From Duncaniella freteri (GTDB lineage: Bacteria > Bacteroidota > Bacteroidia > Bacteroidales > Muribaculaceae), in contig NZ_SJSA01000001.1 of assembly GCF_004766125.1 (NCBI RefSeq), positions 2,046,001-2,110,000 of the forward strand: 64,000 nt of DNA, written 5' to 3'. The notes below the pieces were generated by a model. The model did no database searches. It was not told where the DNA came from and saw only the letters and a list, made by a program, of their open reading frames with translations. Below are positions 23,928 to 32,780 of the stretch, piece after piece (position 1 is the stretch's first letter; the number at the start of each line of letters is the position of its first letter). Both the position numbers and the translations under genes were made by a program.

Positions 23928-25481
23928 TTATGCGAAAGCCGCTTTTCCGCGGATGTTGGAGTGATTTCCGGGAGGCGTCAGTTCATCGGCGTTCTCACGG
24001 AAGCCCTCGCATTGTGTCTTGATGAGAGCCTTGACGAACCTGTAGCGCAGATTGCCGTGGCAGACGGCTATGGTACATGCCTGACGGAACAGGGCCGGGT
24101 CGCTGTCGCGTTGGAGACTGAAGAAGCCCTGGGCAGTGCGGAAGTATACCTGTTCGGGCTGTCCTCCGGCGAATATGGCCTCTATTATTGTCTTGAACTC
24201 GGGGCTGATGCGTTCGGCTTTGGATATGAAGTACTCGGCGCTGTATGCGCGGTATTCCCTTGATTTTGGAGGAAGGTGCTCCTCGACATAGGTGTAGTCG
24301 TTGCGGCGGTATGAGCGCATGTGTGTGGCCACGCATTCTCCCGAGTGATATACGCGTACCTGCGTGGCTGTGAAGGTGACATCCACCTGCTGCCCGATCA
24401 GACGGTAAGGCACGGAGTATGAGTTGCGGTTCGCCCCGAAGGTGATGAAGCTGTTCGGGGCCACCTTCAGTGTGGCGCGGCGTTTGAACTCGAACGGAGC
24501 CTGCGGTAGCGGAGCCAGCATCGGTTTCTCGGAGGCCAGGAAGCACTCACGCCGCGAGTAATCGCAGCCGGTCAGCCGCTTCTGGTTATAGCGGTCGACA
24601 AGCTCAGCGACTGCCTCGTTTAGTTCTTCCAGAGAGTGGAAGATGCGGTTGCGCAGCGGGGCGTAGATATGACGGTAGGCCTTGTTGACGGCATCCTCGA
24701 CCAGAGCCTTGTCCTTGGGCTTGCGAACTCTCGCGGGCTGTGCCACACACAGATAGTGGTTGGCAAGGTCGTTCATGCCTGTAGTCAGGTCAGGTTCGTA
24801 GGAATCGGCCTTCTTGACCGCCGATTTCAGATTGTCAGGCACCAGTATCTTCGGGACACCTCCGAAAAACTCCAGAGCCCTGACCGTGGCCATCAGAAAC
24901 TGCTCTATCCCCTGTGACCGCACGCACATGACAAAAGTCATGCCCGAGTACGGCATTATGGCCACATACGTCTCCACAAACACCTCCTCCCCTGTGTCAG
25001 TGTCAATATACGACAGACGGTCCCCGGCAAAGTCAATCAGCATCTTCTGTCCCGGCTGATACAGGTCGCGAAGTAACGTCGAGGGAGTGACCGCTTTCAT
25101 ATGCTGGGATATGTGATAGCGGAACTGCGACAGGCTGTAGCCGTCGGGGTGATCTCTGCGGTATTCCTCCCATAACAGCTGCGATGTGACATGCGGTTTT
25201 TTCAGTTCTTTCTCCAAAGCGGGCAGAAGTTCCTTCAGAACTTCCATCCGCTCATCGCAATACGCCGGGCTGCCCCCGTTGAAACGGTGGTTCAGAACCG
25301 TGTCCTCCAGCGCTATAAGTTCGCGTGTCGTAAGAGGGTCCGCCTCAGCTATCGACTTGTAGCGGCTGACTGTGTTCTTGCTGATATGGAGCGCTGAAGC
25401 AATTGAACGGATCGATTCCTTTTGCGACAGGCGTATCAGCACCTGCTTGATGATATTCATGCTTATCGGTTGTGTTGCCAT
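23928..25481 (-). CDS. istA: IS21-family transposase IstA
   Basis: 517 residues. The N-terminal HTH (SIRSIASALHISKNTVSRY) is followed by an integrase core with the DDE residues in MLIDFAGD, ILVPDNLKSAV and DKALVEDAV, and a C-terminal Mu-type beta-barrel region. It catalyses transposition together with IstB. The frame is intact. Confidence 0.94.
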   Translation of the reverse strand: MATQPISMNIIKQVLIRLSQKESIRSIASALHISKNTVSRYKSIAEADPLTTRELIALEDTVLNHRFNGGSPAYCDERMEVLKELLPALEKELKKPHVTSQLLWEEYRRDHPDGYSLSQFRYHISQHMKAVTPSTLLRDLYQPGQKMLIDFAGDRLSYIDTDTGEEVFVETYVAIMPYSGMTFVMCVRSQGIEQFLMATVRALEFFGGVPKILVPDNLKSAVKKADSYEPDLTTGMNDLANHYLCVAQPARVRKPKDKALVEDAVNKAYRHIYAPLRNRIFHSLEELNEAVAELVDRYNQKRLTGCDYSRRECFLASEKPMLAPLPQAPFEFKRRATLKVAPNSFITFGANRNSYSVPYRLIGQQVDVTFTATQVRVYHSGECVATHMRSYRRNDYTYVEEHLPPKSREYRAYSAEYFISKAERISPEFKTIIEAIFAGGQPEQVYFRTAQGFFSLQRDSDPALFRQACTIAVCHGNLRYRFVKALIKTQCEGFRENADELTPPGNHSNIRGKAAFA

Positions 25482-25791
25482 GGCTATATTCCTTATTTAT
25501 GGGAATATAGCTGAAAATCATCAAAAGTGTCCCAGCATGCTCCGGTTTTTTGCGCCAGGCGCCCGACAGCCAGAGACTTGCGTCAGAGCGACTGTCCCAG
25601 CATGCTCCGGTTTTCTGCGCGGCGCGGCGTGCTTTCGGCCATTTGTCCCAGCATGCTCCGGTTTTTACGCCTGTCGACCCCGAACTCAGGACGCAATTAG
25701 CTGATAATCAATCCTGCCTTCCGGCTCTAAAATGCAGATTTCGGCACTGTTTTATGCCTCCCATGCTGTCCCAGCATGCTCCGGTCTCTCC

Positions 25792-25959
25792 AAAATATTT
25801 GAAGAAATTGCTGACACGAGGATCATCGCAGTTGCACAGCACTGTCTTACCACGAAAGTGTTCGCGGTAATGGCGCAGCTCATTGTTTATGTCTTCAAGT
25901 TGAGTATAAAACTCATCTTTCTTGGCTTCCTTAGCCTTATTCAAGTTCTTGTTTGCCAT
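25792..25959 (-). pseudogene. 5' fragment of an EcoRI-type adenine methylase
   Basis: The ATG at 25959 opens a frame beginning MANKNLNKAKEAKKDEFY, then TVLCNCDDPRVSNFFKYF, the conserved N terminus of the MT_EcoRI family of DNA adenine methylases (full proteins have roughly 300 or more residues). After 56 codons it runs into the IS21 right end, and the remainder is not on the other side of the IS, so it was deleted. The start codon lies 1 nt from the recombination site of invertible cassette A. The gene must have been phase-variable before it was cut (inference). Confidence 0.82.
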
Positions 25960-25960
25960 T

Positions 25961-26164
25961 ATCTCTATCCAAGAGATTGTGATGGCAAACAAAATCGTCT
26001 AAATCAATAAAATATCGCCATAGGCTGAGAGCGTTTGCTAAACAAACTCTACCTATGGCGTTTCTATTTTCGTTTCAAAATGAAATAATGCTGTTACAAA
26101 CGGCGTTATTATTCAGGATATTGACTAACTTTGCATTTTGAATAAGTAACTCTTGGATAGAGAT
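25961..26164. promoter_or_regulatory. Invertible promoter cassette A
   Basis: Perfect 15-bp inverted repeats at 25961-25975 and 26150-26164 (CTCTATCCAAGAG core on the left) enclose 174 bp. A promoter -7 box TAACTTTG (26126-26133) reads right, 17 nt before the right core. TTGCTAAAC occurs 60 nt inside the left site (26035-26043) and 11 nt outside the right core (26173-26181). In the present orientation the promoter points away from the methylase start at 25959. Inversion would place it about 40 nt upstream of that ATG, a textbook ON state. The left site is embedded in a larger palindrome, GTTTGCCAT / ATGGCAAAC. Confidence 0.75.
26016..26070 (+). terminator. Hairpin with T-rich tail inside cassette A
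   Basis: CGCCATAGG (26016-26024) and CCTATGGCG (26052-26060) form the outer stem, with GTTTG / CAAAC around CTAAA inside; TTTCTATTTT follows. It would stop rightward transcripts in the present orientation and leftward ones after inversion. Confidence 0.6.
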
Positions 26165-26208
26165 TTGGACGTTTGCTAAACATTCTTGCCAATCGTTGTT
26201 ATATATAA

Positions 26209-27195
26209 TCACTCAAATTCTTCAAATGGAATACACAACTGGTGTACTTGCATGATATCCTCTAAATTTACTACTCTGTAATCCGTAATTTCATTACTCT
26301 CACAAAATGAGTTTATCTTTTGAAGATTCTGATTCTTAAAGTCACTAAATTGCCATTGTGCATCTTTGAACTTTAATGCTAAATATTGTATATATGGCAC
26401 ATCTACATCTGATAAGGATAAACCATATATACAAATATTTTTTACTTCATCCATTGTCCCTATAAAATCAGCGAACCTATGTAAGAGCGTATCAACAGGT
26501 TTCCTTTGTGCGGCAACACCACTGATAGCCGCGTCCAGTGCAAGTTGTTCATGGAGTTCTTGTCCTACTGCGTTATCCTCATAAAATTGAGCAAGCTCAT
26601 CCGAAGATATGTCTTCTGGAGGTTTGGGCAATTCAATACTGTTCAGTTGTTGGAGTTCATCAAAACTTTTCCCATGCCCTAAAATAAACTCCTCGTCATA
26701 ATCAACACAACCATGAATGTGTAAAATGTGTTTAGGATTGATATTATATAAATTTTCCAGCGTTAGAGTGTAGTTGAAATTTACAAAGAGAGCCTCTTTA
26801 GCCTCCAATTTTATTTTTCTGGCATATACCGGTGTATTCAGTTGAATAATCCAATTATGGAAATCTTGTCTAAGAGAACAGAAAAGTCCCTCTAATTCCT
26901 GTTCGACTGCGATCTGAGCATCATTCCAAGTCCTATCGCAGTGTTCAGACATCAAATCTGGCTGATTCTCGAAAGCAATACCTCCACTATATTCTATAGC
27001 ATTTAGGGATGCCAATTGGTTTTCAAAGTCTTTCCACCAATCAGAATCACAATCACCATAAATTTTATCAAACTGATAGAGTAAATCGCAATCATTTTCG
27101 GACAGCCATTCTCGGAAATTTCCATAGGAACTATTTATTCCATGATGTAAATCAAATCCGTTCCCGATAATATATAAACTGCTGATTGTAGCCAT
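26209..27195 (-). CDS. abiH: AbiH-family abortive infection protein
   Basis: 328 residues. The N terminus LYIIGNGFDLHHGI, then SYGNFREWL is the hallmark of AbiH, with the later motifs LFVNFNYTLTLENLY and HIHGC typical of the family. AbiH proteins block phage growth by abortive infection; the mechanism is not known in detail. It is a single gene in the strip between the invertible cassette and the small genes at 27207-28483. The start is clear (MATISSLYIIG). Confidence 0.88.
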   Translation of the reverse strand: MATISSLYIIGNGFDLHHGINSSYGNFREWLSENDCDLLYQFDKIYGDCDSDWWKDFENQLASLNAIEYSGGIAFENQPDLMSEHCDRTWNDAQIAVEQELEGLFCSLRQDFHNWIIQLNTPVYARKIKLEAKEALFVNFNYTLTLENLYNINPKHILHIHGCVDYDEEFILGHGKSFDELQQLNSIELPKPPEDISSDELAQFYEDNAVGQELHEQLALDAAISGVAAQRKPVDTLLHRFADFIGTMDEVKNICIYGLSLSDVDVPYIQYLALKFKDAQWQFSDFKNQNLQKINSFCESNEITDYRVVNLEDIMQVHQLCIPFEEFE

Positions 27196-27206
27196 AGCTA
27201 ATAGAT

Positions 27207-27572
27207 CTAATCAAATATGATTTTGCCTTTTGTATAACCGTAGTTGGATTCTATTATCAGAACAACTTTCTCTGAGAATGATGCCCATTCGTGACAATAG
27301 CGGGTTTCAATACATAGATCAGTGTCTTTTACTTGATAGAGATTGTCCCCAATTTTCTTTACCTCAACCACATACTTGCCCTTGTCCACCTTTGTTGGTG
27401 ATAGGATATATTCAACGTCAACGACCTTATCATATCTGCCGACAGCCTTCGTGCCAGATGTCGGTTTGATTACTGAGTAGAATTCGGATATGTCATAACT
27501 GCTTTCGGCATATGCAAAACGACACGACAATAGTAGCGATAAACAGAAAATTATTTTGCGGATATGTTTCAT
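27207..27572 (-). CDS. Secreted small protein, unknown
   Basis: 121 residues with a clear signal peptide (MKHIRKIIFCLSLLLSCRFAYA, cleaved near residue 22). The mature part is beta-rich with two Cys (LCIETRYC) that could form a disulfide. It lies upstream of abiH on the same strand with an 11-nt gap. No family recognised. Confidence 0.62.
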   Translation of the reverse strand: MKHIRKIIFCLSLLLSCRFAYAESSYDISEFYSVIKPTSGTKAVGRYDKVVDVEYILSPTKVDKGKYVVEVKKIGDNLYQVKDTDLCIETRYCHEWASFSEKVVLIIESNYGYTKGKIIFD

Positions 27573-27593
27573 GATATTGTTGGTTGCAAGATT

Positions 27594-28064
27594 CTATTTT
27601 CTCTCATTGTCCGATTGTGATTGAAGCATAAGCAATGTACGTCCGTCTCTTTTCCCAGCAAAGAATTTTAACAATACTTGGTTGAAGATGTTGTCAGGGC
27701 AAACGGAATCAAACAACGTCATGGATGACCGTAATTTTGCTGCATCCAATTCACCAAATATAATCTTTGCATCGTTTTCGTCAGATGCCAATAGAATGGC
27801 AAGGAGAGTGTTCATGTGGTCACTGAGAAGAGGATTCTCCAGATAATTTTTTGCCTCTTCAAGATTGGTAATCCCATAATAATTGGAATTATAGGTATGA
27901 CCCAAACCTCGAAGTTGGGGAAATATATACCAAATCCAGTGGGACTCTTTCCGACCGTTACAAATCTCGGCCAAGGCGGTCTCATACATATTTTCATGTG
28001 CCTTTACGAATCTGGTGATGTCGTCACTCCATTCGTTTTTCCATGAAGCGTGTCGTAATTGCAT
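27594..28064 (-). CDS. DUF1810 family protein
   Basis: 156 residues from the ATG at 28064 (MQLRHASWKNEW), preferred to 28088 because the family starts just before the conserved FVKAHENMYETALAEI. The signature GRKESHWIWYIFPQLRGLG and YYGITNLEEAKNYL is diagnostic. Members are cytoplasmic and of unknown function. It lies between envelope and defence genes and I infer no role. Confidence 0.85.
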   Translation of the reverse strand: MQLRHASWKNEWSDDITRFVKAHENMYETALAEICNGRKESHWIWYIFPQLRGLGHTYNSNYYGITNLEEAKNYLENPLLSDHMNTLLAILLASDENDAKIIFGELDAAKLRSSMTLFDSVCPDNIFNQVLLKFFAGKRDGRTLLMLQSQSDNERK

Positions 28065-28132
28065 TTTGTTGATTATAAGAAAGCACACCGGGAAGTAATT
28101 CCCCGATGTGCTTTCGGGTTTCTGTATTCGTC

Positions 28133-28483
28133 TTAATAATCGTATTCGCGAAGTGCCTGACGGGTCTCCTCTTTGAGTTCTTCAACCTGCCTATCAATGT
28201 CGGCATCGTTGAAGAGCTCATCATAGTCGGCACCTGCCTCGCGACATGCTTGGCGGAGTTCTGCTTTAGTCTCATCCGCTACACCGTCATACATCTCATC
28301 CACTTCATCACATGAGGAATAACTCCCGGAATATGATGGCGTAGAATACGACTCTGAAGAAGTGTCGTAGTATTCGGTAGAACCCGATGTTTCTTGATTG
28401 TTACTCTCGGTCGCTTGTTTGGAGTTACAGCCTGTTGCCATAACAGACAGCGCGACCATGGTTGAAATTGCAAGAGCTTTCAT
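28133..28483 (-). CDS. Small acidic lipoprotein
   Basis: 116 residues from the ATG at 28483. The hydrophobic leader ends SVMATGC, a lipobox, and the mature protein has a Ser/Tyr-rich linker and an acidic helical end (ADIDRQVEELKEETRQALREYDY). The longer frame to 28594 overlaps the Ca2+ ATPase gene and adds a poor leader. It lies 7 nt downstream of the ATPase stop and so belongs to the Ter operon transcript. Confidence 0.68.
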   Translation of the reverse strand: MKALAISTMVALSVMATGCNSKQATESNNQETSGSTEYYDTSSESYSTPSYSGSYSSCDEVDEMYDGVADETKAELRQACREAGADYDELFNDADIDRQVEELKEETRQALREYDY

Positions 28484-28490
28484 ATCAGAT

Positions 28491-31340
28491 CTATTTGAAG
28501 AGACGGTAGATTTCGCGAATCCAAAGAACGAGTGATGATGCTCCCACGATGATGAGGAGATCGAGCGCACCGGAGGGGTTGAAGCTCCAGTCAAGGGTAT
28601 GGAGCATGGGCTCTACATTGAAGAATTCGTAAGCGATTTCGGTTATGAATAGCTGGCCGATGACTATGATTGCGACTATTGTCCAGAATCCGCTGCTCAT
28701 TTTGAGTTTGAAAACGCTTTCGCCGGTTTCAAAGCTGCGGGCGTTGAACATATACCAGAAGTGAGTCCATACGAAAATTGAGAACAGTAGGGTCGCCTCG
28801 TAAGGTGTCATTTCCTGTGCTGCTCCAATGACGGTGTGGAACATCTGTGGAATGGAAGTAATAGTTGCATGGTTAAATAACCAGTAGAATCCGAGAGTAA
28901 TCGCGAAGAATATGAAGCCCACACTGCAAAGTTCCCACAACATGGAACTGGAAAGGATAGAGGCTTCGCGACGGCGAGGTTTTTCATTCATCACGCTTTC
29001 CGATGGGGGCAGAGATGCCAAAGCCATTGCTCCGAAGGTATCCATAATCAGGTTGACCCACAGCATCTGTGTTACGGTAAGCGGCGACTCTGTGCCCATG
29101 AATGAGCCGAACAGCACGAGGAAGCAGGCTGCCACGTTAACTGTGAGCTGGAACAGCAGGAAACGCTGGATGTTTTTGTAGAGTGAGCGTCCCCACATCA
29201 CCGCACGACCAATCGAAGAGAATGAGTTGTCGATGATAGTAATGTCGGAGGCCTCTTTAGCAACGGATGTTCCGTCGCCCATCGAAAGACCGACATGGGC
29301 CGTTTTCAGTGCAGGTGCATCGTTTGTGCCGTCACCAGTTACGGCAACAATCTCATTGTTTGCTTGGAGCGCTTCAACCAACCGCTTCTTATCCATCGGG
29401 CGGGCGCGGGCAATAATCTTCAGATCTCCGACACGTTCACAGAGTTGACTATCCGTAAGTTCTGCGAACTCAACACCAGTGATGATATTGCGGTCGGTGT
29501 CAGTCTCATCATTCCAAAGACCAATCTGACGTCCGATTTCCTTTGCTGTTCCGGGGGTATCGCCTGTTACAATCTTAACCTTGATTCCTGCGTCTATTAC
29601 CTCGTTTACGGCATTAGGAACATCTATACGAACCGGATCGGAAATAGCCACAATTCCGAGGAATGTAAGGCTTGTGGCAACGACTTTGCCATTTTCAATC
29701 GTCACATCCTTGTCGCCAAGTTCCTGATATGCGAAGCCGAGGGTACGCATGGCCTGATTCTGATATTCGAGAAGTTGTGCATTAACCTCTCTATCGGTTA
29801 CGCCACATGTATTTTTGCACATTCCGAAAACGATTTCGGGTGCGCCTTTGACGTAGAGGATATTTTTGCCGGTGGCTGACTTAACCACTGTTGCCATGTA
29901 TTTGCGTTCAGTAGTGAATGGCAATTCTTCAATGCGGCTTGCTTTGGTACGAAGTCGCTGATAATCCGCTCCGCGTTCTTTCAGCCATAATAGCAACGCG
30001 CCTTCTGTTGGATTTCCAAGAACGGTTGGTTTGTCACCTGTGAGGTCAAGTTGAGCGGTTGAGTTTACAGCAATACCTTCATATAGAACCTCATTTGAAG
30101 GTTCACCAAAGAAATTGGTCTTATAGACCTGCATCTGATTCTGTGTCAGTGTACCGGTTTTGTCGGTACAGATAACTGTGGTTGCTCCCATTGTCTCGCA
30201 AGCGTGCATCTTGCGCACGAGGTTGTTGGTCTTGAGCATTCGGCTCATACTGTATGCCAACGAAAGAGTAACAGCCATCGGCAGACCTTCAGGCACGGCA
30301 ACCACAATAAGCGTAACTGCAACCATCAGAGTTTTGAGTGTATGGGCGAGCAAGAGTGACCAGTCGGCGCTTGTTGCTTCAGGTGTAACCATAGAGAACG
30401 CACCTATCACCATCCCAAAGAAGATGATAAAGAAGCCAACGATTGTAAATATACACTTGGCTTTTGACCAATCTTCAAATTTCTTGATAACGAGCCAGAA
30501 GAATAGTGCAACAGGCACAATCAGAGTGTAGGCTTGCCAATTACTCCAACCGAGGAAATGGATAAGCTGACCAACGATGATAAGACCGGCGAAACCATAG
30601 CTGACATTGGTAATCCAATCTGCAAGGCCATCAAGCTGCTCATTGAGGGGAGTCTTGACACTATCATCAATTTGAGCTTCCTCAAAGACTTTGCCCATTT
30701 CAGTAGCATCACCCACTTTGAGAACACGCATAACGCCATGCCCTTCCATTACCTTTGTGCCACGCATAACGTGGTTTGAAGGATAGGTAGCATCTTTATC
30801 GAAGTGTGCCGGATCAGTTGTTTTGGCACAAAGCGGTTCTCCGGTAAGGGTTGATTCGTCAATGCTGAGGGTCACGGCATCGAGAAGTTCGCCGTCTGCG
30901 GGGATTTCATCGCCTGTATTGATGATGACTATATCCCCGGCAACAACATCTTTGCGAGGAATTGTTGTTGTGGTTCCGTTGCGCATCACCTCCACCAACT
31001 CATCATCATTTACCTGATTGAGGATTTGAAATGCCTTGTTGGCCCGCTGTTCAAAAATGAATGCGAGTGTCGTTGCAAGACCAATGGCAACGAAAATGCC
31101 GATTGGCTCAAAGAATACTTTCCAGTCCTGGCCCAATCCGAAATATTCATAGAATGAGATTCCGATTGAGAGGACACCTGCAACCAACAGGATAATGATT
31201 AACGGGTCAGAGAACTTGTCGAGAAACTCTTTCCACCACGGATCCTTTTCGGGAGGGGTAAGAACGTTGACCCCATTCTTTCTGCGGCTCTCCAACACTT
31301 CCGCATCGGTCAAGCCTGTGTAATGTTGTTTTTGTGACAT
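28491..31340 (-). CDS. P-type Ca2+-transporting ATPase (PMCA type)
   Basis: 949 residues. TGEP (166-169) is the actuator loop, PEGLP (350-354) the ion site in M4 and DKTGT (393-397) the phosphorylated aspartate. TGDGTNDAPALK and a set of ten membrane segments complete the P2 type. The order of domains and the PEGLP motif point to calcium export at ATP cost. Its place at the end of the Ter operon fits the calcium-binding TerD proteins encoded upstream. Confidence 0.92.
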   Translation of the reverse strand: MSQKQHYTGLTDAEVLESRRKNGVNVLTPPEKDPWWKEFLDKFSDPLIIILLVAGVLSIGISFYEYFGLGQDWKVFFEPIGIFVAIGLATTLAFIFEQRANKAFQILNQVNDDELVEVMRNGTTTTIPRKDVVAGDIVIINTGDEIPADGELLDAVTLSIDESTLTGEPLCAKTTDPAHFDKDATYPSNHVMRGTKVMEGHGVMRVLKVGDATEMGKVFEEAQIDDSVKTPLNEQLDGLADWITNVSYGFAGLIIVGQLIHFLGWSNWQAYTLIVPVALFFWLVIKKFEDWSKAKCIFTIVGFFIIFFGMVIGAFSMVTPEATSADWSLLLAHTLKTLMVAVTLIVVAVPEGLPMAVTLSLAYSMSRMLKTNNLVRKMHACETMGATTVICTDKTGTLTQNQMQVYKTNFFGEPSNEVLYEGIAVNSTAQLDLTGDKPTVLGNPTEGALLLWLKERGADYQRLRTKASRIEELPFTTERKYMATVVKSATGKNILYVKGAPEIVFGMCKNTCGVTDREVNAQLLEYQNQAMRTLGFAYQELGDKDVTIENGKVVATSLTFLGIVAISDPVRIDVPNAVNEVIDAGIKVKIVTGDTPGTAKEIGRQIGLWNDETDTDRNIITGVEFAELTDSQLCERVGDLKIIARARPMDKKRLVEALQANNEIVAVTGDGTNDAPALKTAHVGLSMGDGTSVAKEASDITIIDNSFSSIGRAVMWGRSLYKNIQRFLLFQLTVNVAACFLVLFGSFMGTESPLTVTQMLWVNLIMDTFGAMALASLPPSESVMNEKPRRREASILSSSMLWELCSVGFIFFAITLGFYWLFNHATITSIPQMFHTVIGAAQEMTPYEATLLFSIFVWTHFWYMFNARSFETGESVFKLKMSSGFWTIVAIIVIGQLFITEIAYEFFNVEPMLHTLDWSFNPSGALDLLIIVGASSLVLWIREIYRLFK

Positions 31341-31361
31341 ATGATTGTTGTTTAATTATTG

Positions 31362-31787
31362 TTATTCTTGTGGATTTTGCAAGGCTCTCGTTGATTCAAG
31401 AATTGGAAGATTGGTTTCCGTTGGCACATATATTACGGTCTTGTTGTTCAGGTCTCCTTGCTGACGCACCCATAGATATTGAATATAGGTTGGGGTAATG
31501 GAGCCGTTTTCAATTCGTATAGCCTCCGCCGCTCCTTTAGCGCGTTCAATTTCTGCCTGCGCGTTTAGTTTTTCGGCTTCCAGATTAGCTTTAGCCTCCT
31601 CAATTTTGATTTTACGGTTCTGTTCAGCTTTAGCAAATTCTGCTTTACCTTCCATTTCCTGCGACCATACATTGTACCAAGGACGGATGAAGGCCATAGC
31701 AACGATAAGAAGCACGATTCCTGCCACTCCCCATATTGCGCCCTTTATGAGTTTTGGGGTGATATTGATATTATTGTTGTTATACAT
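31362..31787 (-). CDS. Small single-pass protein with a stomatin-like coiled coil
   Basis: 141 residues. One transmembrane segment (~17-34) is followed by a charged coiled coil (~45-90: KIKIEEAKANLEAEKLNAQAE, shown in part) resembling the C-terminal half of SPFH/band 7 proteins, then IQYLWVRQQGDLNN. The SPFH core itself is missing. It probably oligomerises at the inner membrane beside the Ca2+ ATPase and the DUF4407 protein. Confidence 0.65.
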   Translation of the reverse strand: MYNNNNINITPKLIKGAIWGVAGIVLLIVAMAFIRPWYNVWSQEMEGKAEFAKAEQNRKIKIEEAKANLEAEKLNAQAEIERAKGAAEAIRIENGSITPTYIQYLWVRQQGDLNNKTVIYVPTETNLPILESTRALQNPQE

Positions 31788-31798
31788 AATTCTATGAT

Positions 31799-32776
31799 TT
31801 AATTGGTTAATGATACTTCTGTGTTATGGAGCATAGTTCTCTTATGGCTTAACTGATGTTCTACTATCAGCTCGTAATTGCATGGCTTTTCTCCCATTTT
31901 GATTGTGAGTACGAATAATTCTAAGAATATAAGGAAAGCAAACATAACCAGATAGAAAGTTAGGGATACCCAACTTTGTGATATTACACGTATTGTGGCT
32001 TCAAGTTCTTCTATAAACCCTGTTGGACGACTATTGATTTCGTCACGTGTTGTCTTGTCAATGTCCTTCTTATCTAATCTTAACTGTTCAAGTTGCTCAG
32101 TGTAGATCTTTATTTGCTCTTCGTTGCCTTGGGCTTGTGCGATACGAGGATTCGGTACAATGGTCTTATTGACACTCTGGACAGTAGTCTTTATAGGTTT
32201 TCCATCCTCGCCCATGCCGGCAATTTGTTCAGATGAAGACACTGCTGTTACGGTTGTTGTTGGTTTTGCTTCTATCTGTTTATATAGTTCATCATTGCAT
32301 CGGCTAATTGAATCCACGGCCATAGTGATTCTTGCAATGTCAGAGTCATATACTGCAAGTCGCTTGTTAACAGTCTTTGTGATAACATCTTCTCGATGAG
32401 ATGCTATCTCTTGTTGTATGTCATTGTGGAAAATAAGTTGGTCAAATATGCTTGCTCCAAGTATAGCCATGCAGAGCGCAAGGAAAAGTCGCATAAGAGC
32501 CATCCCATGATTTTTACCGACAGAAAGTATTATGACTCGTTCTATGCAGAGAATTATTGTCATAAATACCAAAGATACACCTATACGCCCAAAAATGCTT
32601 GTGATATTGAGATAATTGTCAGCAAAGCAATAACCAACAGTACCCCAAAGTATCATCATTATTGACACCGCTGAAATCAGTTTTCTGAACTGTCGTTTAC
32701 TGGCTTCTCCACAGGTAGATAGGATTTTAGCATCCCAACCAATTAACTGGCATCCGAAATTAGTAGCTTTATTCAT
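31799..32776 (-). CDS. DUF4407 membrane protein
   Basis: 325 residues. Three hydrophobic segments near the N terminus (~35-110), a long coiled-coil stretch (~120-250) and a C-terminal transmembrane segment (~270-300) give the usual DUF4407 layout. It opens with WDAKILSTCGEASKRQF. The function is unknown; it is found with Ter-type operons and band-7-like proteins. It lies 4 nt after the previous gene. Confidence 0.78.
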   Translation of the reverse strand: MNKATNFGCQLIGWDAKILSTCGEASKRQFRKLISAVSIMMILWGTVGYCFADNYLNITSIFGRIGVSLVFMTIILCIERVIILSVGKNHGMALMRLFLALCMAILGASIFDQLIFHNDIQQEIASHREDVITKTVNKRLAVYDSDIARITMAVDSISRCNDELYKQIEAKPTTTVTAVSSSEQIAGMGEDGKPIKTTVQSVNKTIVPNPRIAQAQGNEEQIKIYTEQLEQLRLDKKDIDKTTRDEINSRPTGFIEELEATIRVISQSWVSLTFYLVMFAFLIFLELFVLTIKMGEKPCNYELIVEHQLSHKRTMLHNTEVSLTN

Positions 32777-32780
32777 TTCT

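Larger units (their letters stand above)
23106..25792 (-). mobile_element. IS21-family element, complete
   Basis: 2687 bp. Ends TGGAAAAACCGGAGCA and TGGAGAGACCGGAGCA (inward on each side) begin with TG as in this family. The internal motif CCGGAGCANNCTGGGACA is repeated as multiple transposase sites: 23114-23131 and 23137-23154 at the left, and in inverse at 25528-25545, 25593-25610, 25644-25661 and 25767-25784 at the right. The istA-istB pair lies inside. The bases outside the two ends do not match each other, so no target duplication is left. The right end cuts a methylase gene. Confidence 0.87.
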
